Source: Gracilaria caudata
Taxonomy: Eukaryota; Rhodophyta; Florideophyceae; Gracilariales; Gracilariaceae
NCBI GenBank assembly: GCA_030374735.1
Contig: JASCIV010000658.1
Span: forward strand, 1-14,911
Length of the DNA stretch: 14,911 nt
Direction of reading: 5' to 3'
Below, one piece after another: positions 6,707-14,635 of the stretch. A program made the translations under genes and the position numbers. Under the pieces are notes generated by a model, which was not told the DNA's origin, ran no database searches, and saw nothing but the letters and a program-made list of their open reading frames with translations. Within the stretch, counting starts at the first letter, position 1. Each line of letters opens with the position of its first letter.

Positions 6707-7505
6707 GAGACCGCCTTCGTCGGCAATGAAACCATATGCGGTGAGGAAGAATTGTTTTCCATATCTTTCAAGCGTCCTGGTGTTCAAGACTATCACCTAG
6801 GAAAGCCTTGTGCTATTGGTGAATTGGTAGATGAGAGAATGTTATGTGAAGGAAATAGAATCGCTTTTCCGTGCACGGTTGACAGTTTTGAGGGTCCGCT
6901 TACCGACGATGGCTGCCAGGTTAAAATGTTCGAGCTTTTGAACGAGACCACTACGATACGCAGGCGTTGATTCGGACTTTGCGTCCTATGGCGACGTTGC
7001 CAGGGTAAATTTTCGTTCTCCAGTGACCACTGAGCTCATTGGCAACATAACTTTCCTTTCAGGATTTAAGATGCCTGTTGACTTCACGCTCTTAACAGCG
7101 TCTATTATGGACAACCCGCTTGCAGATTCTGGCGACCCTCCAATTCGAACGGCAAGTGTTCTGACAAGCACATCGTTTCATACAAGGGTACCCAGGGCTG
7201 CGGTGGTAGTTTTTAGCACTAATTTTGCCTTGTTCCTCTTGTTCTTGTTTCTTGATGCTGTGGCCCACCTAACAAGCCGTTAAACGACAGGAATGAAGAA
7301 AATCAACCCAGTAAGTACAATAGAAGGCATCGCTTTGTTAGCAGAGGAAAGTAGTGTCCGGAAAAGCATACGATTTCGAGTTCTGCTCACTAATGCAGAA
7401 AGCGGTCCAGAAGTGAGAATGAGTACGGATGCTGGAAGCGCCACGTCGATTTCTGGCCTTTTTAAGGAGAGAGAAGTACCTTTAGGTGCTGCTTGGTTGT
7501 GTTAG
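6707..7505 (+). pseudogene. RNase H end and integrase remnant
   Basis: Frame 2 (to 6970) carries KRPGVQDYH, similar to the RNase H exit motif, then ELVDERMLCEGNRIAFP and EGPLTDDGCQVKMFELL. These fit the 'dgLLy..nRivvP ... HD.plaGH.G..kt.ell' region before the integrase zinc finger, although the histidines are lost. Frame 3 continues with YAGVDSDFASYGDVARVNF (about 6956-7012), like 'YWPGM..DV..YV..C..CQ..K' with the cysteines missing. The frame from 7293 holds VRKSIRFRVLLTNAESG, placed roughly like the integrase core Asp block. A hydrophobic run at about 7197-7262 is unexplained. Each match is weak alone; the order carries the argument. Confidence 0.5.
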
Positions 7506-7911
7506 GAATTAGAGCACAACTTCCACAATAAAGAAGAAAGAAGAAGAAGAGTACGGATGCCGATGCCGAAAATTTGAGTTCAGAGAATTAGAGAGTTGTG
7601 TACTACTTTCGCCTAACTTTTTCTACCGTCGCTGGCGTCGTGATCAACATGATAAGTTGCCCTACGGGAGGGCCTCATTTCAATCCAGAAAGATACTCTC
7701 CTTGAATATATACAACCGTTTTAGTTGAATACCGTGGAGTCCAAAAAGTTGAAACTTTCTTGTCGCAGATGAGGATCAACCTCGCTGACTGTGTTAGCGC
7801 TACAAACTCAAAAGCAAGTATTGAACTAACAGACCGGAGTAATGTACTTATGTGCGTGTGGTAATCATATTGAACAAATCGGTATTCCTAGTCACATATG
7901 CCAGCATAGTC
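7506..7911. other. Flank between pol remnant and nucleoporin 3' end
   Basis: No gene is seen. CACAATAAAGAAGAA at 7524-7538 is identical to the minus strand of 4028-4042 and is followed by a (GAA)n-like tract to about 7551. The 3' untranslated region of the nucleoporin (minus strand) must start just below 7912. A GCCCT/AGGGC stem surrounds a five-base loop near 7660-7675. Confidence 0.5.
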
Positions 7912-10900
7912 CTACGCCCTTCTTTGAGTAAACGCCGCCGATGTAAACGCTGGAGGCCCTCCACCGCTACCGAAAACCAGACCATTTGAATTTCCCGCCA
8001 GAGCGGCAAATCCCGACGCGGAACCAGCCGATTCCCCAAACCCTGTTCCTGTGGCCAACGTTCCAAACGGTGAAGCACTGCCTGTCCCAGCAGAACTTAC
8101 TCCAAAGCCGAGCATTGATGAAGACTGCGAGGACTGATTTCCGAAGCTGGACTCACCAAATCTTGGGCTAGGCATGGCAAAAGGAGAGCCCTGAGCTCCG
8201 ATAAGAGATGCATTTCCAAATGCTGATGGCCTGCCGATTGCAGAGGGGGCTCCAAAAACTGGTGCCCCACCGACACGAGAAGCTACTCCAAAGGGTGGAA
8301 TGGTACCGAATGGAGAGTTGTTCAGCCCAGACCCTTCCCCCATTTGATTTGTATCAGGAGTTCCAAAGTTTCCTGTGGTGGCATTCATCTGTTGCCTTCC
8401 AACAGATCCGGTTTGAGACGACGATTGTCCAAACAATTGAGAGCTCGAAGTCGGTGTTCCAAACGCCGTAGAGAATGCCTGCCCGAAGAGAGACCCACCC
8501 GTCGCCGACTGGCTTGAGACTCCGTGACTTCCATTGCTGTTGGAGGCACCCATGGTCGTATCCATACCTTGCCTCAGATTCTCATCATCACTATCTTCAG
8601 ATTCTGTTGCGGCTATTGGTGATCCACCATCGCCATTTCTGCTACCTTCATTTGGTCGGTTCATTTGCATTACTGCACCAAAGATTGATGTTTCAGTTTG
8701 GTTTGAAACAGATTGCGGGGTTTGAACACTAGAAGACATAAAAGTTTCGGCAGTGGTTGCAAGTAAACCGGTCATTCCGAAAACATTGTTCCCCTTGTCT
8801 TCCTCTTGGTTAGGAATATACCCAAACGGAGACGAACCCAACGTGCCTGCAGAATTTGAGGTCATAGTGCCAAAGAAGGAGCTGTCAGAATCAAGCTTTG
8901 GCTGTTCGACGGAATGACTTGTGTGACTTGTAGGGAAATCCGGTTTAACCGTGTCTGATGCGGGTTTCAGAGCTGATTCGAAAGGAGACGATTCAACAAC
9001 TGCTGGCGCTGATTCCCGGTGTGAGCTGTCCTCGATCAAAGTCCTCCGAGCAGTTTCGCTCTTTGTGCCTTCAACAGCTTTGGATCTGATCGACTGTTCC
9101 TCTTTTACTTCCAAGTTCTTATTTTCTAGACTGGTTTTCTCTCGATTTTGTTTCGTAGGAACTTCATCCTCATCGGGAGGCAAGCTCGCGAACTGCACCT
9201 TAGTATTCTTTGAACTTTGTTCTGTGCTACCAAAATCATCGGGTGGTAATGATGCAAAGGGGGGTCTTGGAGCTTGGTTTGCGGTCCTGTTCCTAGTTCC
9301 CAAGGATTCTTCGTTTGAGTCAAAATCGTCGGGGGGTAAGCTGGCGAAAGGGATTCCTTTCTTGTTGGCTGTGCTGGTTGAAAAGTGGGAGTCAGATGAA
9401 GAGCCTTTTGGTACCATTGGCATTGTACTAGAAATAATGCTCTGCTCTGCTCCGTCAAATCCCCCTTTGTCAGAAATTCCGACGTCGTCTGGCAATATAT
9501 CATGTGTTGCTTGCGTTGGGGAGGCGGATGGCGCTTTTGACGCAGGCTCACGCCCATGAAATTGTCCCACTGTAAAAAGGGAAGAAGACAGGTCCGGTCG
9601 TGATCTTGTTTTTTCAGGTGACTCAGCAACTTGAAAAGCGTTACTGTCACTTTCACGGTGAGGGCTTGAAGATACGTCGAATGAAGGAGGCACACTAGAT
9701 GCGTCTCTTCTTTCGAGGCCTGTCTTTGATTCTTTGCCACGGAAGACATTGTTTGCGAGCACCTTCGGAAGCACTTCGTCAGATGCTCCCGTTCTAAGTT
9801 GTGCAGAATTCTTTTGCGTCATATCGAATGAAGATAGTGAACCGGACAATTTGGGAAAGATCTGGATCGCGCCCTCTTTGTCCCTGGTTTTCATCTTAGG
9901 AGGAAGTGTCCCATGTAACGATTCTACGTCCCTATCGGAGGGTGCAGTAGTTGTTCTCAGGACACTCGATTTGGAGAAAGCTCCGGTTGTTGATGGCCTG
10001 GGCGAATGATTTACTGCTTCCAAAAGGTTCCTAACCTCAGCCATTTGAGATGCTCCCGTTTCGTCATAAGGGGATGAAATTGTTTCCTGGTGAACTTCTC
10101 GAGAAGACATTGCGTCCTTCTTTTGTGCCGATCTACTATCGACTGTCAACTTCTGCCCAAGAGGACAAATCAGCTCTCGACCGCCACTCATGGCAAGCTT
10201 CCGTAAGAGCGTGTCGATATTCGGAGGGAATAATTCATGGCTTTCATCAGGTATTGTTGAAGAATGTACCGGAATCCCCTTTAGATTCGTTGAATCCTGC
10301 ATAGTTCCGACAGTCGAACATTGATCTCTGTCCGTCTTCAGCGTGCTGGGGGACTTGCTGTCCTCCAAACTCAGCTGCTCCAAGCGTGCTAAGGATAATC
10401 CCAGGGAAGATTGGCGTCCTCCTTGATCGTGTTCTTCAAGTCTTTGTGAAAGCGATTTTAGAAGCTCAAGAACCCTTCTAATCCGAATCCCTTGAAGGCT
10501 GAGAGACGAATAGATTTCTCGAACAACATCAGAAGAGTTTCGGTATTTCTTCGGCGCAGCTTCTTCTGCTAATCTCCCTTCAATAGATGCCAGGGATTTG
10601 ACAACCTCAGCTTCCTTGGTTGATGTTTGTTCATCCATTGCTATATCTTCAGGTTTTAGGCTTCGAGAAAGCCCAGTGGCATCTTCTACTTGTGTTTCAA
10701 GAGCTAATGTCTCATAAGCTCTTGAAACCCGTAGGATATGCTTTAAAGTTTCGCTAACCTCTGTTCTCAAAACGGACTCCCTCTGGAATCTAGCCATTGT
10801 ACTTTCCAACATATCTCCCAAGGCGCTGCGTGTTGCATCTAATCTTTTTAGTATAGGATGACTTTGTGACTTCAGCTCTGATGTCAATACGGCCCCTGCT

Positions 10901-12894
10901 TTTCTGTTCGTCGCCAGCTCTTCGGACATTTCACACAGAATAGATTGTATCAGATCGATGCCTTCTCCACTGCTTGCAATTATGAAAGCTTGGTCCAAAG
11001 ATGGCTGCAAGGACACGCTCTCAGGTTCCCTTCTTGTAAGTTCCTCAGGTTGCACTGGAAATGCACTTTCCGTTATCACGTCGTGCTCGACATGATTAAT
11101 TTCCGCAGTTAAACACCTATGAAACTGGGGACCTTCTTCTGCCTTTCCGTTATAAAACTGCGACAGGAACTTACCAGCTCCAGAAAAAGCTTGACTGGCG
11201 GGAACCGTCATTAGGGAGGAATGGGTTGTAGATCTATTAACTCCATCTCCAGTGGAAGAGGCGTGGAGCGGAACAGTTTCGGGTAGCACTTCAGCTTTTT
11301 TAGAAGCGACGTCCGACGGGATTTTGGGTATAGGGGGTTTACGAATTGAGTGAGGAAGAGACTCAAGAGGGTTTGAGGAATAAGACGCCTTCGTTGTTTT
11401 CGTGCTTCTCGTCCACTCCGTTTCCTTTTCTGACGCGTCTTTCCCACTCCTATTACCATCTGTTGCGCTCGTGAATGTCTTCAAACTGACAGATACTTGT
11501 GAAGAGCCAGTGGTGTCAGAGGTTCTGGAAGAGGCCGTGGCTGTAACGCTGAGATGATTATTATCTTTGCTTCCATGAATTTCATGTGTACCTTGCGAGG
11601 GCCGTATACTTTGAGCGACTGTTCCACTGGATCGCTCGTTAGGACGAGAGAAGTCCGGGAACATAATTCGTTCAACTGGCCTTTCGAGCTTCGTAGCCTG
11701 GGGCAATACAGACGGGAGACGAATAAGATCGCATTTTGCACCAGGACGAGCATCAGTCAGGGAATAAGGAAGTATCTTGAATTCGGAAGTAAAAACAAGA
11801 AAGCGAGGCATTGGTCGAATCATTTCTGACGACGGATCTTCTGGTTCAATGGGATTAACATCAGTGAAATCAAGTGCAGAACCCAACGGGAATGTGTCCT
11901 CTCCATCTTCATTAATTGGTAAATATACAGACTTGCTTTCATCGAGCTTCCATACTTGCCACTCGTTTTCAACTTTGGCAACGATCTCTGCTTCCGTGCT
12001 GATTGAAGATGAGATGACGCACATGTCCCACGAAGTAATAGTGTTAAATACGACGTTTGGATGTTTATCAGAACTGACATCAGGGCTTGGCAAACACAGT
12101 TCGCCGAACGGAAAATGAGACGCAACAGACACAGCTCTACCATTCACTTCGAGTGTCCACATTATGTAGCGGATATTATCGTCTTTGCTATACGTCACGA
12201 GCACAGCGTCTTCTCTGACAAAGTGAATGGCAAACGGTATCCATCCAGATTCAACTTCAATGATGGTCGCGGCCAAGCTCGCATCTGAGGTGAAATGGAT
12301 ATACACACAGCCGCGTTGCGTACCGACGGCAAGTAGCGCATCGGATGGGGAGAAAGCAAGGGACAGCGGACCAGGGATATCAATCTTAACGGTCGGGTCA
12401 CACGATGTAGCCGAAATGTTATAGACATGTACTGCTGATGTCAGGGTAGCCACAAGTTGCGACGAAGGTGTAGTTACAGGGTTAGATTCTGAAAATGCTC
12501 CATATGTGATGGCGGCAACAGGCTTAGTTAACATTTGAACATTCCCTGAGACGAGTGCGGGAAACTGCAGTAAGAAAATTTCGGCTCCTTCGGATTCTGC
12601 ATGAACAAGGAGAATGGTGTCACCCATGATAAACTGAATCGACAGGACATTTTGCGCTCCAAGCTCAGACAGATCCAAATCTGTGGTCTGGGACTTTGCT
12701 TCTTGAATATCCGCGAGCTTCATCACTGACAAAGTCACATTGCTGGCTGCAACTGCATATCCGAAGCGAGAGGAACATGCTAAGAGATTTGCATAGTTTT
12801 CTGAGACTCTTGCATTCGGTAAAGTTACCGGCGCCTTTGCCGCACAGGAGAAGAACTCTGGAGAAGCCTCTATGGGTTCTTCCATGTCGTCCAT
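7912..12894 (-). CDS. NUP214: NUP214/NUP159-type FG nucleoporin, 1660 residues
   Basis: This is one intronless frame, starting at the ATG at 12894; a second Met at residue 4 is the alternative. The architecture matches the cytoplasmic-face nucleoporin that docks the DEAD-box helicase DBP5 for mRNA export. Residues 1 to about 400 are a beta-propeller-like domain of short strands, for example LSLAFSPSDALLAVGTQRG. A Ser/Thr-rich disordered stretch follows to about 620. About 640-830 is a helical, coiled-coil region that in the family pairs with NUP88 and NUP62. A long disordered linker then leads to a C-terminal FG domain (about 1340-1655) with roughly 18 FG motifs, mostly SPFG, SAFG or VFG types rather than GLFG. 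Three FASLPPDD repeats lie at 1183-1245. Identification rests on domain order and the propeller text, as FG regions alone are not diagnostic. Confidence 0.82.
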   Translation of the reverse strand: MDDMEEPIEASPEFFSCAAKAPVTLPNARVSENYANLLACSSRFGYAVAASNVTLSVMKLADIQEAKSQTTDLDLSELGAQNVLSIQFIMGDTILLVHAESEGAEIFLLQFPALVSGNVQMLTKPVAAITYGAFSESNPVTTPSSQLVATLTSAVHVYNISATSCDPTVKIDIPGPLSLAFSPSDALLAVGTQRGCVYIHFTSDASLAATIIEVESGWIPFAIHFVREDAVLVTYSKDDNIRYIMWTLEVNGRAVSVASHFPFGELCLPSPDVSSDKHPNVVFNTITSWDMCVISSSISTEAEIVAKVENEWQVWKLDESKSVYLPINEDGEDTFPLGSALDFTDVNPIEPEDPSSEMIRPMPRFLVFTSEFKILPYSLTDARPGAKCDLIRLPSVLPQATKLERPVERIMFPDFSRPNERSSGTVAQSIRPSQGTHEIHGSKDNNHLSVTATASSRTSDTTGSSQVSVSLKTFTSATDGNRSGKDASEKETEWTRSTKTTKASYSSNPLESLPHSIRKPPIPKIPSDVASKKAEVLPETVPLHASSTGDGVNRSTTHSSLMTVPASQAFSGAGKFLSQFYNGKAEEGPQFHRCLTAEINHVEHDVITESAFPVQPEELTRREPESVSLQPSLDQAFIIASSGEGIDLIQSILCEMSEELATNRKAGAVLTSELKSQSHPILKRLDATRSALGDMLESTMARFQRESVLRTEVSETLKHILRVSRAYETLALETQVEDATGLSRSLKPEDIAMDEQTSTKEAEVVKSLASIEGRLAEEAAPKKYRNSSDVVREIYSSLSLQGIRIRRVLELLKSLSQRLEEHDQGGRQSSLGLSLARLEQLSLEDSKSPSTLKTDRDQCSTVGTMQDSTNLKGIPVHSSTIPDESHELFPPNIDTLLRKLAMSGGRELICPLGQKLTVDSRSAQKKDAMSSREVHQETISSPYDETGASQMAEVRNLLEAVNHSPRPSTTGAFSKSSVLRTTTAPSDRDVESLHGTLPPKMKTRDKEGAIQIFPKLSGSLSSFDMTQKNSAQLRTGASDEVLPKVLANNVFRGKESKTGLERRDASSVPPSFDVSSSPHRESDSNAFQVAESPEKTRSRPDLSSSLFTVGQFHGREPASKAPSASPTQATHDILPDDVGISDKGGFDGAEQSIISSTMPMVPKGSSSDSHFSTSTANKKGIPFASLPPDDFDSNEESLGTRNRTANQAPRPPFASLPPDDFGSTEQSSKNTKVQFASLPPDEDEVPTKQNREKTSLENKNLEVKEEQSIRSKAVEGTKSETARRTLIEDSSHRESAPAVVESSPFESALKPASDTVKPDFPTSHTSHSVEQPKLDSDSSFFGTMTSNSAGTLGSSPFGYIPNQEEDKGNNVFGMTGLLATTAETFMSSSVQTPQSVSNQTETSIFGAVMQMNRPNEGSRNGDGGSPIAATESEDSDDENLRQGMDTTMGASNSNGSHGVSSQSATGGSLFGQAFSTAFGTPTSSSQLFGQSSSQTGSVGRQQMNATTGNFGTPDTNQMGEGSGLNNSPFGTIPPFGVASRVGGAPVFGAPSAIGRPSAFGNASLIGAQGSPFAMPSPRFGESSFGNQSSQSSSMLGFGVSSAGTGSASPFGTLATGTGFGESAGSASGFAALAGNSNGLVFGSGGGPPAFTSAAFTQRRA
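9163..9348 (-). repeat. Three FASLPPD coding repeats in the nucleoporin linker
   Basis: Copies start at residues 1183 (FASLPPDDFD), 1213 (FASLPPDDFG) and 1235 (FASLPPDEDE), spaced 30 and 22 residues apart, with unrelated charged or Ser-rich sequence between them. The codons differ between copies, so they are not a recent tandem DNA duplication. The conservation therefore looks selected at protein level. Confidence 0.9.
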
Positions 12895-13442
12895 GACGAT
12901 ATTGAGGAAAGAGAGAAAAAAAGGAAAAGAAAAACTTTCTTCTTCTAGCGGTCGCTGGCAAGACGGAGACGAACGTTGCGATTGACAGACGTGTTTCGGG
13001 TTGTTGAGAATGTGTTGCGATTTGAGTCTGAACTCGCGTCAGACTATAAGGTAAGCGATGTTTTGTTACAAGGGTACGTTACCAGAAGCCTTGTAAAGTT
13101 CGATGTAACGCTCCACATATCAGTTCGCTGTGCGTGGCATCTGGCGCTGGAACTTCTGAGTCTCGCCAGCCTGCAGCGTATGATAGCCGAGGACGGATCA
13201 ACGCCAAGTCCAGACTTGATTTACCCTCGGCACCAAGGACGGAACGCATTTCGATTTCAAGCCCGGATTTGAGCAAATCAAAATTCAAAACAAAACTTGA
13301 TACACAAGACATTTACCAAGGGTAATTAAGATATACTGTAGCAACAACGGGGGTTTCAAGCATGTTGGTTCAACGGAGTCATTGCAAGCCTTGTGCTGTG
13401 TATCCGACGACATCCAACCCAAGCACGTTGTTCAAGCTATCA

Positions 13443-13467
13443 ACAAGCAACTATCATAGTTGCTTGT
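13443..13467. repeat. Perfect 11-bp inverted repeat with 3-base loop
   Basis: ACAAGCAACTA (13443-13453) and TAGTTGCTTGT (13457-13467) are perfect complements around TCA. The structure ends three bases before a much longer hairpin begins. Confidence 0.9.
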
Positions 13468-13469
13468 CG

Positions 13470-13556
13470 AAATTTGCTTCGGGAACTTATGATGTTAAGG
13501 TTATCGTGGAGCAATGATCCCTCCACTATTACATAATAAGTTCCAGAAGCAAATTT
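13470..13556. repeat. Long imperfect hairpin, 21-bp outer stem, 87 nt overall
   Basis: Arms 13470-13490 and 13536-13556 pair at 20 of 21 positions, with a single G-A mismatch. ATGT (13492-13495) with ACAT (13531-13534) extends the stem. GTGGAG (13506-13511) with CTCCAC (13521-13526) closes an inner stem around a 9-base loop. The fold resembles a small-RNA precursor or a fold-back transposon remnant. No direct evidence of transcription exists in the sequence. Confidence 0.85.
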
Positions 13557-13793
13557 CCTTCTTCGCATTCTGAAGTGCCGCCGTTTAACTCTTCTATCAC
13601 ATTCGTGTGGTTTTGAGTCGCATAACTCCATCTGTACGTAGAGAATACCGCATTGCCTCGCAGTTTCCTATTCTTCTGAGAAGAGGGCATTGCCACGACA
13701 GGACTTCTACTTCGCCTTCTAGACTTCACGAACCAATTTCCCAATTGCAAAAGCTCAGACTAGTGGCCATTTGAGTGACGCACACCCATACCC

Positions 13794-14546
13794 CTACACA
13801 GTGATATGTTTTGAAGGATCCACTTCGTCAACTCCAACTCCCCTCTGTTCTTCAAAAATTTGTATAATTTCTTCATCGGTAGGCGTGATATCTGTATAGT
13901 AGCCTCTGTCGTCAGGGTCTTTTGAAATTGTGCGTAACTCAATGTCAAACACAACTGTTCCGTCACCACTGTTGACTGCATCTATAAAAGCTTTTCTTCG
14001 TCTAAACTCCAGCGGGATGGGAGCGAAACCGTTCCTTACGTATCCGATTCTCAGCGGAACAATGGCTCTCCGCTTTCCTCCTGCTCTCATGGAGTGCAGC
14101 GCTTCTTCGAGTCCCAAAACATGTTCTCCATTGCCATGATGAATAAGATATCCATGTTTGCCACGTTCATACGTCGACTCGTGTTTTACAAGAGCATCTC
14201 CGGAGGGCTTAATGGTATACAACACAAAGTGTATGTTTAGAATGTCACCCCACTCTGGAGTAGGACCCTCACCAACAACAAAGTCGATGAACTTTAAACC
14301 GCTCTTGGTTTGAAAGCCGCTGATTCGCTGAGGCTCTTCTTCTTCCATCTCTTCCTTGACCTCCGCCACGGCGGGTAGTATTGGCAGTGAAAACAAAAGG
14401 CCGATGGCTGCCCTTCGTGACAAAACTAAAGGTTTCTGTCTTCTGTCACGACAAGCACAACACACAAGCTTGTTCTTACTTGTGCCTGACTTACTTTTAT
14501 ACACAGGAAAAATAGATGGGCAGAAGTTCAACAAAGTGTTGCACAT
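13794..14546 (-). CDS. Thylakoid-lumenal FKBP-type peptidyl-prolyl isomerase-like protein
   Basis: The protein has 250 residues. The ATG at 14546 is chosen because the frame upstream has only a TTG before an in-frame TAG. Residues 1-40 form a basic, hydroxylated transit peptide (MCNTLLNFCPSIFPVYKSKS). It is followed by a twin-arginine signal, SRRAAIGLLFSLPILPAVA (43-61), so import through the plastid envelope and Tat export to the lumen are expected. The FKBP fold spans about 78-208, including HVLGLEEALHSMRAGGKRRA and TVVFDIELRT. The FKBP12 active-site Trp59 corresponds to Leu146 here, Tyr26 to Phe107, and the Phe36-Asp37 pair is not conserved; Phe99 is kept (Phe200). Isomerase activity may therefore be weak, as in several plant lumenal FKBPs. 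A 38-residue acidic tail follows. The upstream stop at 14636 lies 89 bases away. Confidence 0.88.
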   Translation of the reverse strand: MCNTLLNFCPSIFPVYKSKSGTSKNKLVCCACRDRRQKPLVLSRRAAIGLLFSLPILPAVAEVKEEMEEEEPQRISGFQTKSGLKFIDFVVGEGPTPEWGDILNIHFVLYTIKPSGDALVKHESTYERGKHGYLIHHGNGEHVLGLEEALHSMRAGGKRRAIVPLRIGYVRNGFAPIPLEFRRRKAFIDAVNSGDGTVVFDIELRTISKDPDDRGYYTDITPTDEEIIQIFEEQRGVGVDEVDPSKHITV

Positions 14547-14635
14547 GTTGGGTGCCAAATACCGAGAAGGCTAGTCGTTGCCTAGAAAAGGGAAACAGGG
14601 ACCAGCGAAAGATTAGTTCCGTCTTGAAGGATCGT

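Larger units (their letters stand above)
5891..7505 (+). mobile_element. Decayed Ty3/gypsy-type LTR retrotransposon pol gene
   Basis: Fragments of reverse transcriptase, RNase H and integrase follow in that order on the plus strand, spread over all three frames and broken by stops. Spacing supports the reading. The RT block GLCDARATFQ (ends 6025) is about 390 bases before the connection block FFWSGREAFCLKSL (6396-6437). That is about 170 bases before the RNase H block starting KPVSG (6571). Both distances are typical of Ty3/gypsy pol. The remnant sits between the repeat pair and the nucleoporin gene, pointing the opposite way to the nucleoporin. I found no long terminal repeats, gag or protease. 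Motifs are degenerate, so subfamily is unknown. It is certainly non-functional. Confidence 0.75.
12895..13793. other. Intergenic region: nucleoporin promoter side and FKBP 3' flank
   Basis: About 0.9 kb lies between the nucleoporin start and the FKBP stop. A purine-rich tract (12904-12936) lies just upstream of the nucleoporin ATG. No convincing gene is present: the open stretches here are short and conflict with each other, and the one I checked (minus strand from 13750) begins with TTG. Two inverted repeats at 13443-13556 are the most notable structures. Confidence 0.5.

Noticed and set aside
6614..7283. A GPI-anchored surface glycoprotein gene split by frameshifts
   Set aside because: NET sites and the hydrophobic end suggested this at first, but the order and spacing of RNase H and integrase-like motifs explain the region better.
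8951..9559. Open frame of about 200 codons on the plus strand
   Set aside because: It lies wholly antisense to the nucleoporin coding region, has no recognisable domain and is low-complexity Ser/Phe-rich, as expected for the reverse of a disordered linker.
12904..12947. Coding extension of the nucleoporin upstream of its ATG
   Set aside because: The tract is low-complexity purine-rich DNA and no in-frame upstream ATG with plausible sequence is seen.
13360..13400. tRNA-like B box (GGTTCAACGGAGTC)
   Set aside because: No matching A box, acceptor stem or anticodon arm could be built around it.
14547..14558. FKBP start extended to a TTG at 14558
   Set aside because: TTG is not a normal start in a eukaryotic nuclear gene; the ATG at 14546 is the first after an in-frame stop and gives a full transit peptide.
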